Positions 23,358-32,904 of a stretch of 40,892 nt of DNA are shown one piece after another. The position numbers were made by a program, and so were the translations under genes. The stretch comes from Actinomycetota bacterium. Lineage in GTDB: Bacteria; Actinomycetota; Acidimicrobiia; Spongiisociales; UBA5794. The notes under the pieces were generated by a model that saw only the letters and a program-made list of their open reading frames with translations, was not told where the DNA came from and searched no databases. Every line of letters begins with the position of its first letter. Position 1 is the stretch's first letter. The DNA is taken from contig JAADIG010000069.1 in the NCBI GenBank assembly GCA_013151445.1, positions 1-40,892 of the forward strand, written 5' to 3'.

Positions 23358-24461
23358 ATGCGGGTGCTCCTCGTCGAGCCGTTTCTCGGCGGCTCGCATC
23401 AGGCGTGGGCGGAGGGCTACCAGCGCCACTCGGCGAACGACGTCGTCATCATCGGCCATGAGGGTCACTCGTGGAGGTGGCGGCTGCGCGGTTCGTGGGC
23501 CACCCTCGCAGCACAGGCTCGTGACCTCGGCGACTTTGATGCGGTGATAACGTCGTCGATGCTCGACACCGCAAAGTTTCTCGGGGCGACCCGCTTCCGC
23601 CTTGGCAGCACCCCGGTCGTCCACTACATGCACGAAAACCAGCTGTCGTATCCCGTCGCAGCGGGACAGACACCTCCGGTCGAGCACATCCTGACGAATT
23701 GGGCCGCAACCGTCGTTGCCGACCAGGTGTGGTTCAACTCGCAGTGGCATCTCGACACCTGGTACGCCCAGCTCCCTGATTTCCTCGGGAGATACCGCGG
23801 CGACACGCACCTCGATATCGTCGCGGACGTGCGTCACCGATCCGAGGTCGTGCCCATTGGTGTTGACCTGAGACCCTTCGATGCAATTCCACGATCGTCC
23901 CGGGCACGTCCTCTTGTCGTATGGAATCAGCGCTGGGAGCACGACAAGGGTCTGCAACAACTCTCCGACGCACTCCGGTCCCTGGCCGAGCAGGACGTCG
24001 CATGCGACTTCGCATTCCTTGGCGAAGTGCCACAGACACCACCAGCGGTCATCACCGAACTCGTTGCCTGGCTAGGCGACCGAGTCGTCCACGCAGGTTT
24101 TGCGGATACTCCTACCTACCGCCGGATACTTCGGTCTGCAGACATCGTGCTCTCGACGGCGGACCATGAGTTTTTTGGCATCGCCATCACCGAAGCAATC
24201 TATGCCGGGGCCGCACCACTCCTCCCGGATCGCCTGGTTTACCCCGAACGGATTCCCGAGAAATTGCACGACCGGGTGCTGTACCGCAATACCCCGGAGC
24301 TTGTGGACGGGCTTGTCAGGCTGATCAAGAATTCAGCAGAGCGAACCGCCATTGTCACCGCGCTCCACTCGGAGATGGGACGTTTCGACTGGTCAGCTAT
24401 TGCAGCCGACTACGACACCCGGTTGGCGTCGCTCGTCACAAGATCGGCGACTACGGCCTGA
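23358..24461 (+). CDS. tRNA-queuosine alpha-mannosyltransferase-like glycosyltransferase
   Basis: 367 aa, GT-B fold. The N-terminal domain is DUF3524-like: MRVLLVEPFLGGSHQAWAEG, HSWRWRLRGS, SSMLDTAKFL and VHYMHENQLSYPV match the pattern I recall for GTDC1/QTMAN, the enzyme that adds mannose to queuosine in tRNA-Asp. The C-terminal half has VVWNQRWEHDKG, DIVLSTADHEFFGIAITEAI and LVYPE. Starts 5 nt after recR, so it probably shares the ybaB-recR transcript. Acceptor and sugar in this organism are inferred from the family only. The 3' end overlaps a converging lipoprotein gene by 11 nt. Confidence 0.85.
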   Translation: MRVLLVEPFLGGSHQAWAEGYQRHSANDVVIIGHEGHSWRWRLRGSWATLAAQARDLGDFDAVITSSMLDTAKFLGATRFRLGSTPVVHYMHENQLSYPVAAGQTPPVEHILTNWAATVVADQVWFNSQWHLDTWYAQLPDFLGRYRGDTHLDIVADVRHRSEVVPIGVDLRPFDAIPRSSRARPLVVWNQRWEHDKGLQQLSDALRSLAEQDVACDFAFLGEVPQTPPAVITELVAWLGDRVVHAGFADTPTYRRILRSADIVLSTADHEFFGIAITEAIYAGAAPLLPDRLVYPERIPEKLHDRVLYRNTPELVDGLVRLIKNSAERTAIVTALHSEMGRFDWSAIAADYDTRLASLVTRSATTA

Positions 24462-25002
24462 TATCGCCGATCTCCCAATCCCAGAGAATGTTCCCGGGGA
24501 CAAGCGAGGTGAACGCTATCGATAGATCGAAGACCGACCCACTGCCATCGCTGGCAGCGCAGATGTGAGGCTCGCTCACCCCAATGTCGAAGATCCTCGT
24601 TTCCTTGCCACAGTCGACGGTGATCGCTGCCGCACCGTCCGCAGTGTTCTCGGAGAGAATCCGCACCATTTCGCCCTCGATGGGTCCCCAGGACTCTCCA
24701 AGAATGAGGTTTGTGGTCTGCACGTCGAAAAAGTCGTCTTCGGCCAGGGTCGCCTCGAGTCGCACAACATCGCCCGTCGTCGTGGTCGCGGTACAAAGGA
24801 ACGTTGTGCCAACGTCCGTGGAACTCGGTTTCGTACATGATGCATCCAGATCACCAAGACCGAAACCATCACCAAAATCACCCTCGACGAAATCCTCGAC
24901 CTGGTTTTCGACAGGACTGGAGCCGATATTGATTTCCCCAGAAACCGAACATGCGGCAGCAACGATCATGAGGGCAACTCCTGCCACCAAACTCTTCTTC
25001 AT
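24451..25002 (-). CDS. Secreted lipoprotein, DUF4333-like, unknown function
   Basis: 183 aa. A signal peptide with lipobox (MKKSLVAGVALMIVAAACS) predicts a lipid-anchored exported protein. The mature part is acidic with a Gly/Asp-rich stretch (VEGDFGDGFGLGDLDA), then a segment like DUF4333 (SCTKPSSTDVGTTFLCTATT, LEATLAEDDFFDV) and a C-terminal piece with two more Cys (VDCGKE, HICAA). AGAGGA precedes the ATG. It is the last gene after glpX on the minus strand, and converges on the glycosyltransferase gene. Confidence 0.8.
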   Translation of the reverse strand: MKKSLVAGVALMIVAAACSVSGEINIGSSPVENQVEDFVEGDFGDGFGLGDLDASCTKPSSTDVGTTFLCTATTTTGDVVRLEATLAEDDFFDVQTTNLILGESWGPIEGEMVRILSENTADGAAAITVDCGKETRIFDIGVSEPHICAASDGSGSVFDLSIAFTSLVPGNILWDWEIGDIRP

Positions 25003-25069
25003 GGAATCCTCTTCTAGCTAAACCCAGCAGTGGTTCGCCGTCCCCGACTCGGTCGACCGCTGGTGGTAA

Positions 25070-26038
25070 TTACAGAGACTTTACCCGGTCGAATCGGTGG
25101 ATTGCTTCCACAAAGCGTACGGTCCCCGTGCGCGAGCGCATGACCACGGAATGGGTCCGTGCGGTATTCCCGTGAAGTTGGATGCCGTGGAGTAGCGCGC
25201 TGGGCGTCACGCCGGTTGCTGCGAAGAACGTATCATCGCTGGCAACAAGGTCACCGGTCAGCAGAACCTGTGTCAGATCGATGTTGTTGTCGGCCGCATA
25301 TTGCCGCTCCTCATCACCGCGCGGCCAGATTTTGCATTGCAGTTCACCGCCGAGCGCCTTCATCGCACATGCGGCAGTCACCGCCTCGGGTGATCCACCG
25401 ATACCAAGGAGCAAGTCGATCCCGGAGTCGGCCTTCGCCGTTGCTATTGCCCCCGCAATGTCGCCGTCGGTGATCAGGGCACAACGGGCACCTACGGCCC
25501 GGACGCCCTGGATGATGCCGTCGTTGCGGGGTCGATCGAGAATCATGACAGTGACGTCCCCCACACCTTTGCCGAGTGCCTTTGCCACCTGAGCAATGTT
25601 GTGCTCGATGGGTGCCTCAATGTCGACGGTGCCGGCAGCCTCTTCACCAACAGCGATCTTGTCCATGTACACCAGGCTTCCCGGAGAAAACATTGAACCC
25701 CGGCTCGCCAGTGCAATCACCGCAAGGGCACCGTCGGAACCTCGTGCCGTTAGCGTCGTGCCGTCAACGGGGTCGACCGCGACATCTACTTCGGGTTTGT
25801 TGCCGTTACCAACACGCTCACCGTTGTAGAGCATCGGAGCTTCATCTTTTTCGCCTTCGCCGATGACGACGATCCCGTCCATCTCTACGGTTGCCAGGAT
25901 GGCTCGCATGGCATCGACCGCAGCTTGATCGACAGCGTTCTTGTCCCCACGTCCCTGCCATCGCGACGCCGCTACCGCGGCCGCTTCGGTGACTCTGACC
26001 AGCTCCATAGCGAGGTTCCGGTCTGGTGCATCACTCAT
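25070..26038 (-). CDS. glpX: Class II fructose-1,6-bisphosphatase GlpX
   Basis: 322 aa. Gluconeogenic enzyme hydrolysing fructose 1,6-bisphosphate; the only FBPase in many actinobacteria. Metal-binding motifs are VVIGEGEKDEAPML and DVAVDPVDGTTLTARG. GIGGSPEAVTAACAMKALGG and GVTPSALLHGIQLHG also fit the family. AGGGAG lies just before the ATG. It follows the thiolase gene by 33 nt on the same strand. Confidence 0.96.
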   Translation of the reverse strand: MSDAPDRNLAMELVRVTEAAAVAASRWQGRGDKNAVDQAAVDAMRAILATVEMDGIVVIGEGEKDEAPMLYNGERVGNGNKPEVDVAVDPVDGTTLTARGSDGALAVIALASRGSMFSPGSLVYMDKIAVGEEAAGTVDIEAPIEHNIAQVAKALGKGVGDVTVMILDRPRNDGIIQGVRAVGARCALITDGDIAGAIATAKADSGIDLLLGIGGSPEAVTAACAMKALGGELQCKIWPRGDEERQYAADNNIDLTQVLLTGDLVASDDTFFAATGVTPSALLHGIQLHGNTARTHSVVMRSRTGTVRFVEAIHRFDRVKSL

Positions 26039-26071
26039 ATTTCTCCCTTATTCACTACTTCTACAGGTGTT

Positions 26072-27253
26072 TCAGACAGTGCGTACGACAATGCCATCCC
26101 CCTGCCCTCCACCACCGCATAGTGCCGCACCACCGACTCCTCCACCCCTTTTGTGGAGAGCGCTGATAAGCGTCACGACGATACGTGCACCCGTGGCACC
26201 GAGTGGATGACCGAGCGCGACGGCACCTCCGTTGACATTGATGATGTCCTCCGAGATACCCAATTGACGACCGGCCCAGTACGACACGGATGCGAACGCT
26301 TCGTTGAACTCGTAAAGGTCAATGTCGGCGATGCCCAACCCCGCAGCGTCCGCGGCGAGTCGGATGGCCTCGGCCGGGCGTTCTTGCAGGGTGGCGTCGG
26401 GTCCGGCAGTCTGTCCGTATCCAAGGATCTCTGCCACGATTGGCAGACCGGCCGCCTCGGCAGCCCCACGATCGGCAACCAGCAGAGCGGCGGCGCCATC
26501 GGAAATCTGCGATGCGTTCCCGGCAGTGATCGTGCCATCGCTGATAAATGCCGCCCGCAGGCTGGCGAGCTTCTCCGCCGTCATACCCGGCCGGTATCCC
26601 TCGTCGACGCTCACCACCACCGGCTCACCTCGTCGTTGGGGCACCGAAACCGGGATAATCTCGTCTGTGAAGGCCCCCGATGCAACTGCGGCCTCTACAC
26701 GTTGGTGGGATCGTGCGGCCCAGGCATCTTGAACCTCTCGATCGATTCCCAGATCAGTGTTCTTGCGATCCGATGATTCACCCATGAGACACTGGTCGAA
26801 GGCGCAATAAAGACCGTCGTGGGTAAGCACATCGACGAGGGTCGCATCCCCGTATCCGACGCCGGTCCGCGCATGCGGAAGCACATGAGGTGCGTTGGTC
26901 ATCGACTCCATGCCACCGGCGACGATGAATGAGGCCTCACCCAGACGGATGCGTCGGCTCGCCTCGGCAATAGCAGTCATCCCCGACAGGCAGACTTTGT
27001 TTATTGTCATTGCGGGCACGGTCATCGGAATGCCACCGCGCACAGCGGCTTGGCGGGCGGTGATCTGGCCTTGCCCGGCCTGGAGGACATGACCGAAGAT
27101 GACCTCGTCGACACGTTTGCCGTCGAGGCCGGCGCGCGCAAGGACCGCCGATATTGCTACTCCACCAAGATCCATGGCGGTAAGTGATGAGAACGCCCCA
27201 TTGAACCGTCCGATGGGTGTGCGGGCGATTGAACAAATGACCGGGTTCGACAC
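26072..27253 (-). CDS. Acetyl-CoA acetyltransferase (thiolase)
   Basis: 393 aa. Condenses or cleaves acetoacetyl-CoA and related 3-ketoacyl-CoAs. The nucleophilic Cys is in NKVCLSGMTAIAEA, the His in GGAVALGHPLGATGAR, and the second Cys in LCGGGGQGDG; DLYEFNEAFA is also conserved. The GTG at 27253 is chosen because it has GAGGAG upstream and gives the usual SNPVICSIARTPIGRF opening; the open frame beyond it runs into the csoR operator region. Divergent from csoR. Confidence 0.95.
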   Translation of the reverse strand: MSNPVICSIARTPIGRFNGAFSSLTAMDLGGVAISAVLARAGLDGKRVDEVIFGHVLQAGQGQITARQAAVRGGIPMTVPAMTINKVCLSGMTAIAEASRRIRLGEASFIVAGGMESMTNAPHVLPHARTGVGYGDATLVDVLTHDGLYCAFDQCLMGESSDRKNTDLGIDREVQDAWAARSHQRVEAAVASGAFTDEIIPVSVPQRRGEPVVVSVDEGYRPGMTAEKLASLRAAFISDGTITAGNASQISDGAAALLVADRGAAEAAGLPIVAEILGYGQTAGPDATLQERPAEAIRLAADAAGLGIADIDLYEFNEAFASVSYWAGRQLGISEDIINVNGGAVALGHPLGATGARIVVTLISALHKRGGGVGGAALCGGGGQGDGIVVRTV

Positions 27254-27337
27254 AGTGTGCTCCTCACAACAACTCGTTTGAATGCTACTCCGTCGTCGGG
27301 AACTGGCGGAAAACGGCCCAAAAACAACCGTCGTTCC

Positions 27338-27358
27338 TACCCCACGGGGGGTGGGGTA
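27338..27358. promoter_or_regulatory. CsoR-type copper operator upstream of csoR
   Basis: TACCCCAC and GTGGGGTA form a perfect 8-bp inverted repeat around GGGGG. The A/T-flanked C-run and G-run halves are the pattern of CsoR operators. A TATAGT overlaps its right end (27357-27362) and a TACAAT follows at 27373-27378, 8 nt before the csoR ATG, so bound CsoR would block transcription until Cu(I) releases it. Confidence 0.8.
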
Positions 27359-27386
27359 TAGTACCGCTGTGCTACAATGCCGCCCT

Positions 27387-27683
27387 ATGAAAGATGAACA
27401 CAAAAAAGCAGCACTGAACCGTCTGAAGACGGCTCGCGGTCACGTAAATGCGGTGATCCAGATGATCGAGGCAGAGCGGTACTGCACCGATGTGATGAAA
27501 CAGGTATCTGCTGTCCAGGGTTCACTCGAGAAGGTGAATCGCATTCTCCTCAACAACCACGTCGAGACATGCGTCATGGAAGCAGTGCAGGAAAATCGCG
27601 TCGAACAGATCGTCGACGAACTTATGGAAACACTCAGGTACACACCTGGCATAACCGGCCCGACCGAGGAGGCCCTTCTATGA
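27387..27683 (+). CDS. csoR: Copper-sensing repressor CsoR
   Basis: 98 aa all-helical DUF156 family. The Cu(I) ligands Cys33, His58 and Cys62 have exactly the Cys-His-Cys spacing of CsoR (25 and 4 residues), in RYCTDVMKQVSAVQGSLEKV and NNHVETCV. The upstream operator supports copper over formaldehyde or sulfide sensing. The stop overlaps the copZ start by ATGA. Confidence 0.94.
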   Translation: MKDEHKKAALNRLKTARGHVNAVIQMIEAERYCTDVMKQVSAVQGSLEKVNRILLNNHVETCVMEAVQENRVEQIVDELMETLRYTPGITGPTEEALL

Positions 27684-27886
27684 CCAACATCACTCTTTCT
27701 GTTCCCGATATCTCTTGCGGCCATTGCAAAACCTCTATTGAGGGGGCTGTTTCAGAGCTCGACGGTGTCGACACCGTCGAAGTCCATATCGAAGAAAAGA
27801 CAGTGGATGTGGCATTTTCTGACTCCGTGGCGACCGATTCGATCATCGATGCTATTGAGTCACAGGGCTACGACGTAGCTAAGTAA
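27680..27886 (+). CDS. copZ: Copper chaperone CopZ (HMA domain)
   Basis: 68 aa single heavy-metal-associated domain. The metal site is CGHC (Cys13 and Cys16) in [15 protein letters not shown]. It carries Cu(I) in the cytosol to CopA and CsoR. GAGGAGG precedes the ATG. It overlaps csoR by 4 nt and is 2 nt from copA, so all three form one operon. Confidence 0.95.
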   Translation: MTNITLSVPDISCGHCKTSIEGAVSELDGVDTVEVHIEEKTVDVAFSDSVATDSIIDAIESQGYDVAK

Positions 27887-27888
27887 CA

Positions 27889-30045
27889 ATGGCAAAAACT
27901 GATACCATCACGTTCGACGTGAACGGTATGACCTGCGCGTCCTGCGCAGTTCGCATCGAACGCGTTCTTGGAAAACAGGACGGCGTAGACCACGCCGTCG
28001 TTTCATTTGCTGGCCAGGAGGCTCGCGCCACTGTCTCGCCTGACACCGACATTGCGGCACTCGAAGCAGCCGTCGGCAAGATTGGCTACACCATCAAGGC
28101 CCTCGAAGAGGGAGATGAACGAATCTCCCCGACCGAGCGCTACGCCGAGGAGGCCCGTCATCAGCTCAAGCTGGTCGCTGGTTCAGCGGCATTGTCTCTC
28201 CCCCTCATGGGGATTGCACTACTGGGGCCGAAAGACACCCCGTGGCTCATCTTTCAGGCATTTCTCGCGACGATTGTTGTGTTCTATTTCGGAATCCAGT
28301 TCCACACGGCGGCCTGGACTCGCCTGAAGGCAAGAACCGCAAACATGGACTCACTGATTTCGGTGGGCACACTGGCGGCGTATTTTGCCTCTGTTGCAGC
28401 GATTATCCGCGGCGGAGATGTGTTCTTCGAAACCGCCGGGATGATCATTACGCTGATCCTGTTGGGACGCTTCTTTGAAGCGAGCGCAAAGGGTCGCGCC
28501 TCACAGTCGATTGCTCGCCTTGCCGAGCTCGGGGCGCGCGAAGCACGCCTGCTCCGTGACGGTGTAGAGGTCATGGTCGACCCGATTGAGCTGGCCCCCG
28601 GCAATATCGTGGTCGTCAAGCCAGGCGAACGGATCCCCTGCGACGGGGTTATCACCGAGGGTTCTTCGACCATCGACGAATCAATGCTGACCGGAGAATC
28701 CGTGCCAGTTGACCGCGGACCAGGTGACGAAGTCATCGGTGCGACGGTGAACCAGAACGGGAGCCTGCGCGTCGAGGTTACCCATGTGGGTCCAAACACC
28801 ACTCTCGCTGAGATCATCCGACTCGTGGAGGACGCCCAGGCGACCAAGGCTCCGATTCAGGGTCTTGCGGACAAGATATCGTCCATCTTCGTACCGATCG
28901 TCATGGCAATATCAGCCGTTGTCTTTATCGGTTGGATGCTGGCTGGCGCGACGTTTGGCAGCTCGCTCCAGAACGCAATTGCGGTGCTGATTATTGCCTG
29001 TCCCTGCGCTCTCGGACTCGCCACCCCGACAGCGATCATGGTCGGGTCAGGGCGGGGAGCGGAGCTCGGCGTGTTGTTCAAGGGTGCGGATATTTTCCAG
29101 CGTGCCCACGAAATCGAGACCGTCGTATTCGACAAAACCGGCACATTGACGCTCGGGGCCATGACGTTGACCGACGTCATCGCCGAGGATGAGGAAACGC
29201 TGCTCCGTCGGGTCGGTGCTATCGAGAACCTGAGCGAACACCCGATTGCCCGTGGCATCGTGCTCGGGATCGAAGAGCGGGGTATCGAAATCGGTGAAGC
29301 AACCGACTTTGAGGCCACACCCGGCGGCGGGGTAATTGCAAAGACTGACGGCGTCAAGGTCGCTATCGGGACACCGACATTCCTTGGGGAACTCGACATG
29401 GTTGTCCTGGAAGACCACTTCACGATGCTTGACCGCCTCGCCGACCAGGCCAAGACAGCCGTCATGGTCGGCTGGGATGGCAAGAGCACCGGTGTCCTCG
29501 GTATCGCGGACGATATACGACCGACGTCGATCGCAGCTATCCGAGAACTTCACAAAGACAACATGAAGACCGTCATGCTCACAGGCGACCGGCGCCTCAC
29601 GGCCGAACGGGTTGCTGCCCAGCTCGGGATCGACAACGTAATTGCCGAAGTGCGACCAGATGAGAAAGCCGCAACGATTCGCGAACTCAGCGAAAAGAGT
29701 CCTGTCGGATTCGTCGGCGACGGTATCAATGATGCCGCCGCCCTCGTGACGGCAGACATTGGCATCGCCGTCGGTTCGGGTACCGATGTCGCTATCGAAT
29801 CCGCCGATGTCGTCCTCCTATCACCCGATCCGGCGCTCGTTGTGGGTGCCATGCGCTTGGCCCGCTCCACGTTCCGCGTGATCAAACAGAACCTGTTCTG
29901 GGCGTTCGCGTACAACACGGCAGCGATCCCGCTGGCAGCCGCTGGCCTGCTCAATCCAATGATCGCAGCGGGAGCGATGGCTCTATCATCGGTTTCAGTC
30001 GTCTCGAACTCAGTCCGATTGCGTCGATTCACACCGACAAGATGA
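27889..30045 (+). CDS. copA: Copper-exporting P1B-type ATPase CopA
   Basis: 718 aa. One N-terminal HMA domain (GMTCASC, Cys16 and Cys19), eight expected membrane helices, the transport motif CPC at about 371-373, phosphorylation site DKTGT (Asp415), HP motif SEHPIARG, and hinge [10 protein letters not shown]. It pumps Cu(I) out of the cytoplasm. The CPC motif and CsoR control argue for Cu(I) over Zn or Cd. Confidence 0.96.
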   Translation: MAKTDTITFDVNGMTCASCAVRIERVLGKQDGVDHAVVSFAGQEARATVSPDTDIAALEAAVGKIGYTIKALEEGDERISPTERYAEEARHQLKLVAGSAALSLPLMGIALLGPKDTPWLIFQAFLATIVVFYFGIQFHTAAWTRLKARTANMDSLISVGTLAAYFASVAAIIRGGDVFFETAGMIITLILLGRFFEASAKGRASQSIARLAELGAREARLLRDGVEVMVDPIELAPGNIVVVKPGERIPCDGVITEGSSTIDESMLTGESVPVDRGPGDEVIGATVNQNGSLRVEVTHVGPNTTLAEIIRLVEDAQATKAPIQGLADKISSIFVPIVMAISAVVFIGWMLAGATFGSSLQNAIAVLIIACPCALGLATPTAIMVGSGRGAELGVLFKGADIFQRAHEIETVVFDKTGTLTLGAMTLTDVIAEDEETLLRRVGAIENLSEHPIARGIVLGIEERGIEIGEATDFEATPGGGVIAKTDGVKVAIGTPTFLGELDMVVLEDHFTMLDRLADQAKTAVMVGWDGKSTGVLGIADDIRPTSIAAIRELHKDNMKTVMLTGDRRLTAERVAAQLGIDNVIAEVRPDEKAATIRELSEKSPVGFVGDGINDAAALVTADIGIAVGSGTDVAIESADVVLLSPDPALVVGAMRLARSTFRVIKQNLFWAFAYNTAAIPLAAAGLLNPMIAAGAMALSSVSVVSNSVRLRRFTPTR

Positions 30046-30063
30046 TCCCAGTGAGGTAACAAC

Positions 30064-31416
30064 ATGGTGCAGTTCTCTTTCCTCGATGACCTCGTCGAGG
30101 TAACGCAGATCAGTACTGCGGGACTCGGTGACCACTCCTACATCATCAACGTTGGTGGTGAAGGAGTGGTCATTGATCCACAGCGCGATGTGGTCCGTTT
30201 CGAGCGCCAGCTGGAGACTGACAATCTCCGTCTCGTCGCTGTCTTTGAGACACATATCCACAACGATTATCTGTCCGGTGGGGCGATTCTTGCTGGGCGA
30301 GCGGACGCCCGTTATGTCTTGCCGCACGGCACCGGAGCAACGGTTCCGCATGTCGGTGCGCAAGACGGCGATGATTTTGTCATCGGGGATGCGGTGATCC
30401 AAGCGCTCCACACGCCGGGTCACACACATCACCACACGTCGTATGCGCTGCTCGTCGACGGTACACCTCTCGCCATCTTTTCGGGTGGTTCGATGTTGGT
30501 CGGTGCGGTCGGTCGGTCCGATCTTCTCGGGCCAGACCATACCGAGACGCTGCTGGAGAGTCAGTACAACTCGGTGCGGCGTATCGCAACCGACATGGAT
30601 GACGTGACCCTGGTGACACCAACACATGGTGCGGGGAGTTTCTGCGCGGCCGGGACCGCCGGTGGATCTGTCTCGGATATTGCGCAGGAAAAGATATCGA
30701 ACCCTGCGCTGCTCGCACCCGATCTCGCAACGTTCAAGACGACCCAACTCGCGGGGTACCTGATGTACCCCGACTACTACCCGACGATGGCTCCCGTTAA
30801 TCGTGTCGGTGCGACGCCCATAGATGAGTCTCCAATTCCCTTGCTTCCGGCGACGGACCGATCCGGCAGGATCGTCGATGTCCGCCCACGTGAGGATTTC
30901 GCCGCATGTCACATCGTCTCGTCGACCAACATCCCGATGTCAACCGATGTCGGAACATACACCGGGTGGATGTTCGAGAATGATGAGAGTTACATTCTCG
31001 TTGCAAGTTCGGATGACGCAGAGACCGTCCGTTTGCAGTTCCAGAGGATCGGATTCGATACGATCATCGGACGTATCGACCCGAGTGAGGTGACCGATGA
31101 CCTGGCGGACACCGGAAGCTACCCCATGGCGACGTTCGTAGAAATGCGGACAGCCGAGGGCAGCTACAAGCTCGATGTACGTGATCCGGTGGAGGTTGCC
31201 GGAGGGACAATCACCGGCGCTACCAACATTCACGTTGCCACGCTGGCGGACAACCTTGACGGTGTTCCCGACGAGCCGATCTGGACCTTCTGTGCCTCGG
31301 GATATCGCGCCAGCATTGCGGCTTCTGTTCTTGCTGCGGCGGGCAAGAGTCCGGTCTTGGTGGGTGAGCAGCTCCCCGACCTACAGGCCGCCACATCGAC
31401 CACCGAGACCATCTAA
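30064..31416 (+). CDS. MBL-fold / double rhodanese protein, persulfide dioxygenase-like
   Basis: 450 aa. The N-terminal metallo-beta-lactamase domain (about 1-230) has ETHIHNDYLSGG, HTPGHTHHHTSY and PTHGAGS, typical of the persulfide-dioxygenase/glyoxalase branch that keeps one mononuclear iron. Two rhodanese domains follow. The first (about 255-345) lacks an obvious catalytic Cys; the second (about 355-440) has WTFCASGYRASIA with an active-loop Cys. It should oxidise or transfer persulfide sulfur. GAGGT lies before the ATG. It is 18 nt after copA and probably in the copper operon, linking copper stress with thiol or sulfane sulfur. Confidence 0.88.
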   Translation: MVQFSFLDDLVEVTQISTAGLGDHSYIINVGGEGVVIDPQRDVVRFERQLETDNLRLVAVFETHIHNDYLSGGAILAGRADARYVLPHGTGATVPHVGAQDGDDFVIGDAVIQALHTPGHTHHHTSYALLVDGTPLAIFSGGSMLVGAVGRSDLLGPDHTETLLESQYNSVRRIATDMDDVTLVTPTHGAGSFCAAGTAGGSVSDIAQEKISNPALLAPDLATFKTTQLAGYLMYPDYYPTMAPVNRVGATPIDESPIPLLPATDRSGRIVDVRPREDFAACHIVSSTNIPMSTDVGTYTGWMFENDESYILVASSDDAETVRLQFQRIGFDTIIGRIDPSEVTDDLADTGSYPMATFVEMRTAEGSYKLDVRDPVEVAGGTITGATNIHVATLADNLDGVPDEPIWTFCASGYRASIAASVLAAAGKSPVLVGEQLPDLQAATSTTETI

Positions 31417-31425
31417 CGTACGTCT

Positions 31426-32298
31426 ATGGATTCAGTCCGCCAATTCCACACACCGCGACTTCGCAAGCCCGTTGCAGTCATCGCCTTCGAAGGCTGGAAC
31501 GATGCATGTGAGGCTGCATCTGCGGCCGCAACGTACACGCTGCATGTCGGTAAACGTACGGAGCCCTTCGCCGTCATCGACCCGGATGAGTTCTACGACT
31601 TTCAGCAACATCGCCCCATCATCACCTCCAGCGATGGGGGGCACCGGTCACTGTCGTGGCCGATCACTCGGTTCCATGCCGTCAAGATCACCGACCATCC
31701 TCAGGACCTGATCGTCGTCACCGGCGATGAACCCAGCTTCCGGTGGCGCACCTACGCGAGGAGAATCACCCAGGTCCTCGTGGAGCACGATGTTGAGCAA
31801 GTCATCATCCTCGGCGCCTTCATAGGCCAGGTGGCGCATCGGAGGCCGACACCCATCATCGGGGTCGCAACCGAACCCGAACGTGTGGAGCGGTTCGATC
31901 TCCAGGGGTCAGACTACGAGGGGCCAACGGGGATTGTCAGCGTCGTCATGGAAGCCTGCCGGGAGGCGGGGATTCCTGCGATGTCCCTGTGGGCGGCGAC
32001 ACCGCATTACCTGGCGGCAAGTCCGAACCCTAAGGCCATGCTGGCACTTCTGAGAAAGACGGCCGAAATCACTGGTCTTCCGCTCGACCTGGACGACCTC
32101 GACACTGTCGTGGAGCGATACCTCGACAAGGTGGAGAACGCAATCGATGCTTCCGCCGACCTGAATGACTACATCTCCGACCTCGAACGCCAAGACGACG
32201 TCTCGGATCGAACGATGGTGTCGTCTGTCGATGACACAGAGGAACTCTTCGACGAGATCGAGAATTTCCTTCGCCAAAACCCCGACAGCTCGCGCTAG
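31426..32298 (+). CDS. PAC2-family (proteasome assembly chaperone-like) protein
   Basis: 290 aa. Matches the PAC2 fold: PVAVIAFEGWNDACEAASAA, VVTGDEPSFRWRTYARRI and YEGPTGIVSVVMEACREAGIPA, SLWAATPHYL. Actinobacterial members occur near proteasome or cell-envelope genes, but their function is unsettled. TAACGT ends 6 nt before the ATG, suggesting its own leaderless promoter despite the short gap after the upstream gene. The acidic C-terminal tail (about 245-290) is low complexity. Confidence 0.88.
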   Translation: MDSVRQFHTPRLRKPVAVIAFEGWNDACEAASAAATYTLHVGKRTEPFAVIDPDEFYDFQQHRPIITSSDGGHRSLSWPITRFHAVKITDHPQDLIVVTGDEPSFRWRTYARRITQVLVEHDVEQVIILGAFIGQVAHRRPTPIIGVATEPERVERFDLQGSDYEGPTGIVSVVMEACREAGIPAMSLWAATPHYLAASPNPKAMLALLRKTAEITGLPLDLDDLDTVVERYLDKVENAIDASADLNDYISDLERQDDVSDRTMVSSVDDTEELFDEIENFLRQNPDSSR

Positions 32299-32334
32299 CG
32301 GGTCCGGCAGCACGGATATTGAGGGCTGAACACT

Positions 32335-32718
32335 ATGAACGTTGTACTTTGGATTCATCTGCTCGCAGTCGCCGTATGGACCGGTGGCCTCATCACCCTG
32401 GCTGCTCTTGTTCCGGCGATCAGAAAGGCCGGCGCCGACATCGAGGTTATCCGCGCTGCGGCCCGCCAGTTTGGTCGCCTGTCGTGGACGGCGATGGGGC
32501 TGGCCGTCGTAACCGGACTTATGCTGGCGAACGACTTCGGTTACTCACTCAGCGGCAGTGCTATCGGAACGAAGGTACGGGTCGTCGGTGCGATGATCGC
32601 GCTCGCCGGCTTCCACCAGTTCACTGCAAAGAAGACGCCTCCGGCGATACGCGGCGCAATCCAGGGTGTGGTTCTCGTCCTGGCCGTGCTGACATTCTGG
32701 CTCGCGGCAACTATCTAA
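32335..32718 (+). CDS. CopD-like integral membrane protein
   Basis: 127 aa with four hydrophobic helices. LWIHLLAVAVWTGGLITLA and GAMIALAGFHQF carry conserved His residues like the CopD copper-resistance domain, and a basic loop (TAKKTPPAIRG) follows. CopD-type proteins may import copper or bind heme. Nearness to the csoR-copZ-copA operon supports a copper role, but a PAC2 gene with its own promoter intervenes. Confidence 0.72.
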   Translation: MNVVLWIHLLAVAVWTGGLITLAALVPAIRKAGADIEVIRAAARQFGRLSWTAMGLAVVTGLMLANDFGYSLSGSAIGTKVRVVGAMIALAGFHQFTAKKTPPAIRGAIQGVVLVLAVLTFWLAATI

Positions 32719-32869
32719 CGGCGTAGTAGCGAGACGGCCGCGCACACGCTCATCATCTGTTCGTGTGACACTCGACAAAACCATGCCCAGCGCGCTGCGT
32801 TAGAACGAAACCACGCTTCCCAAGACAGACTCGGGGGCGCCCCGCCGCCGCGGGACCTCTAGACACCAA

Positions 32870-32896
32870 CAAGCCCCAGCATGATGCTGGGGCTTG
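32870..32896 (-). terminator. Hairpin terminator of the bS22 gene
   Basis: CAAGCCCCAGC and GCTGGGGCTTG form an 11-bp perfect stem around ATGAT, 8 nt past the bS22 stop on the minus strand. The following T content (TTGGTGTCT) is weak but present. It may also serve genes arriving from the other side. Confidence 0.7.
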
Positions 32897-32904
32897 AAGA
32901 TGAG

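Noticed and set aside
30010-30912. Long minus-strand ORF opposite the copA end and the MBL-rhodanese gene
   Set aside because: Shadow frame: its sequence has no recognisable domain, while the plus strand has two clear families.
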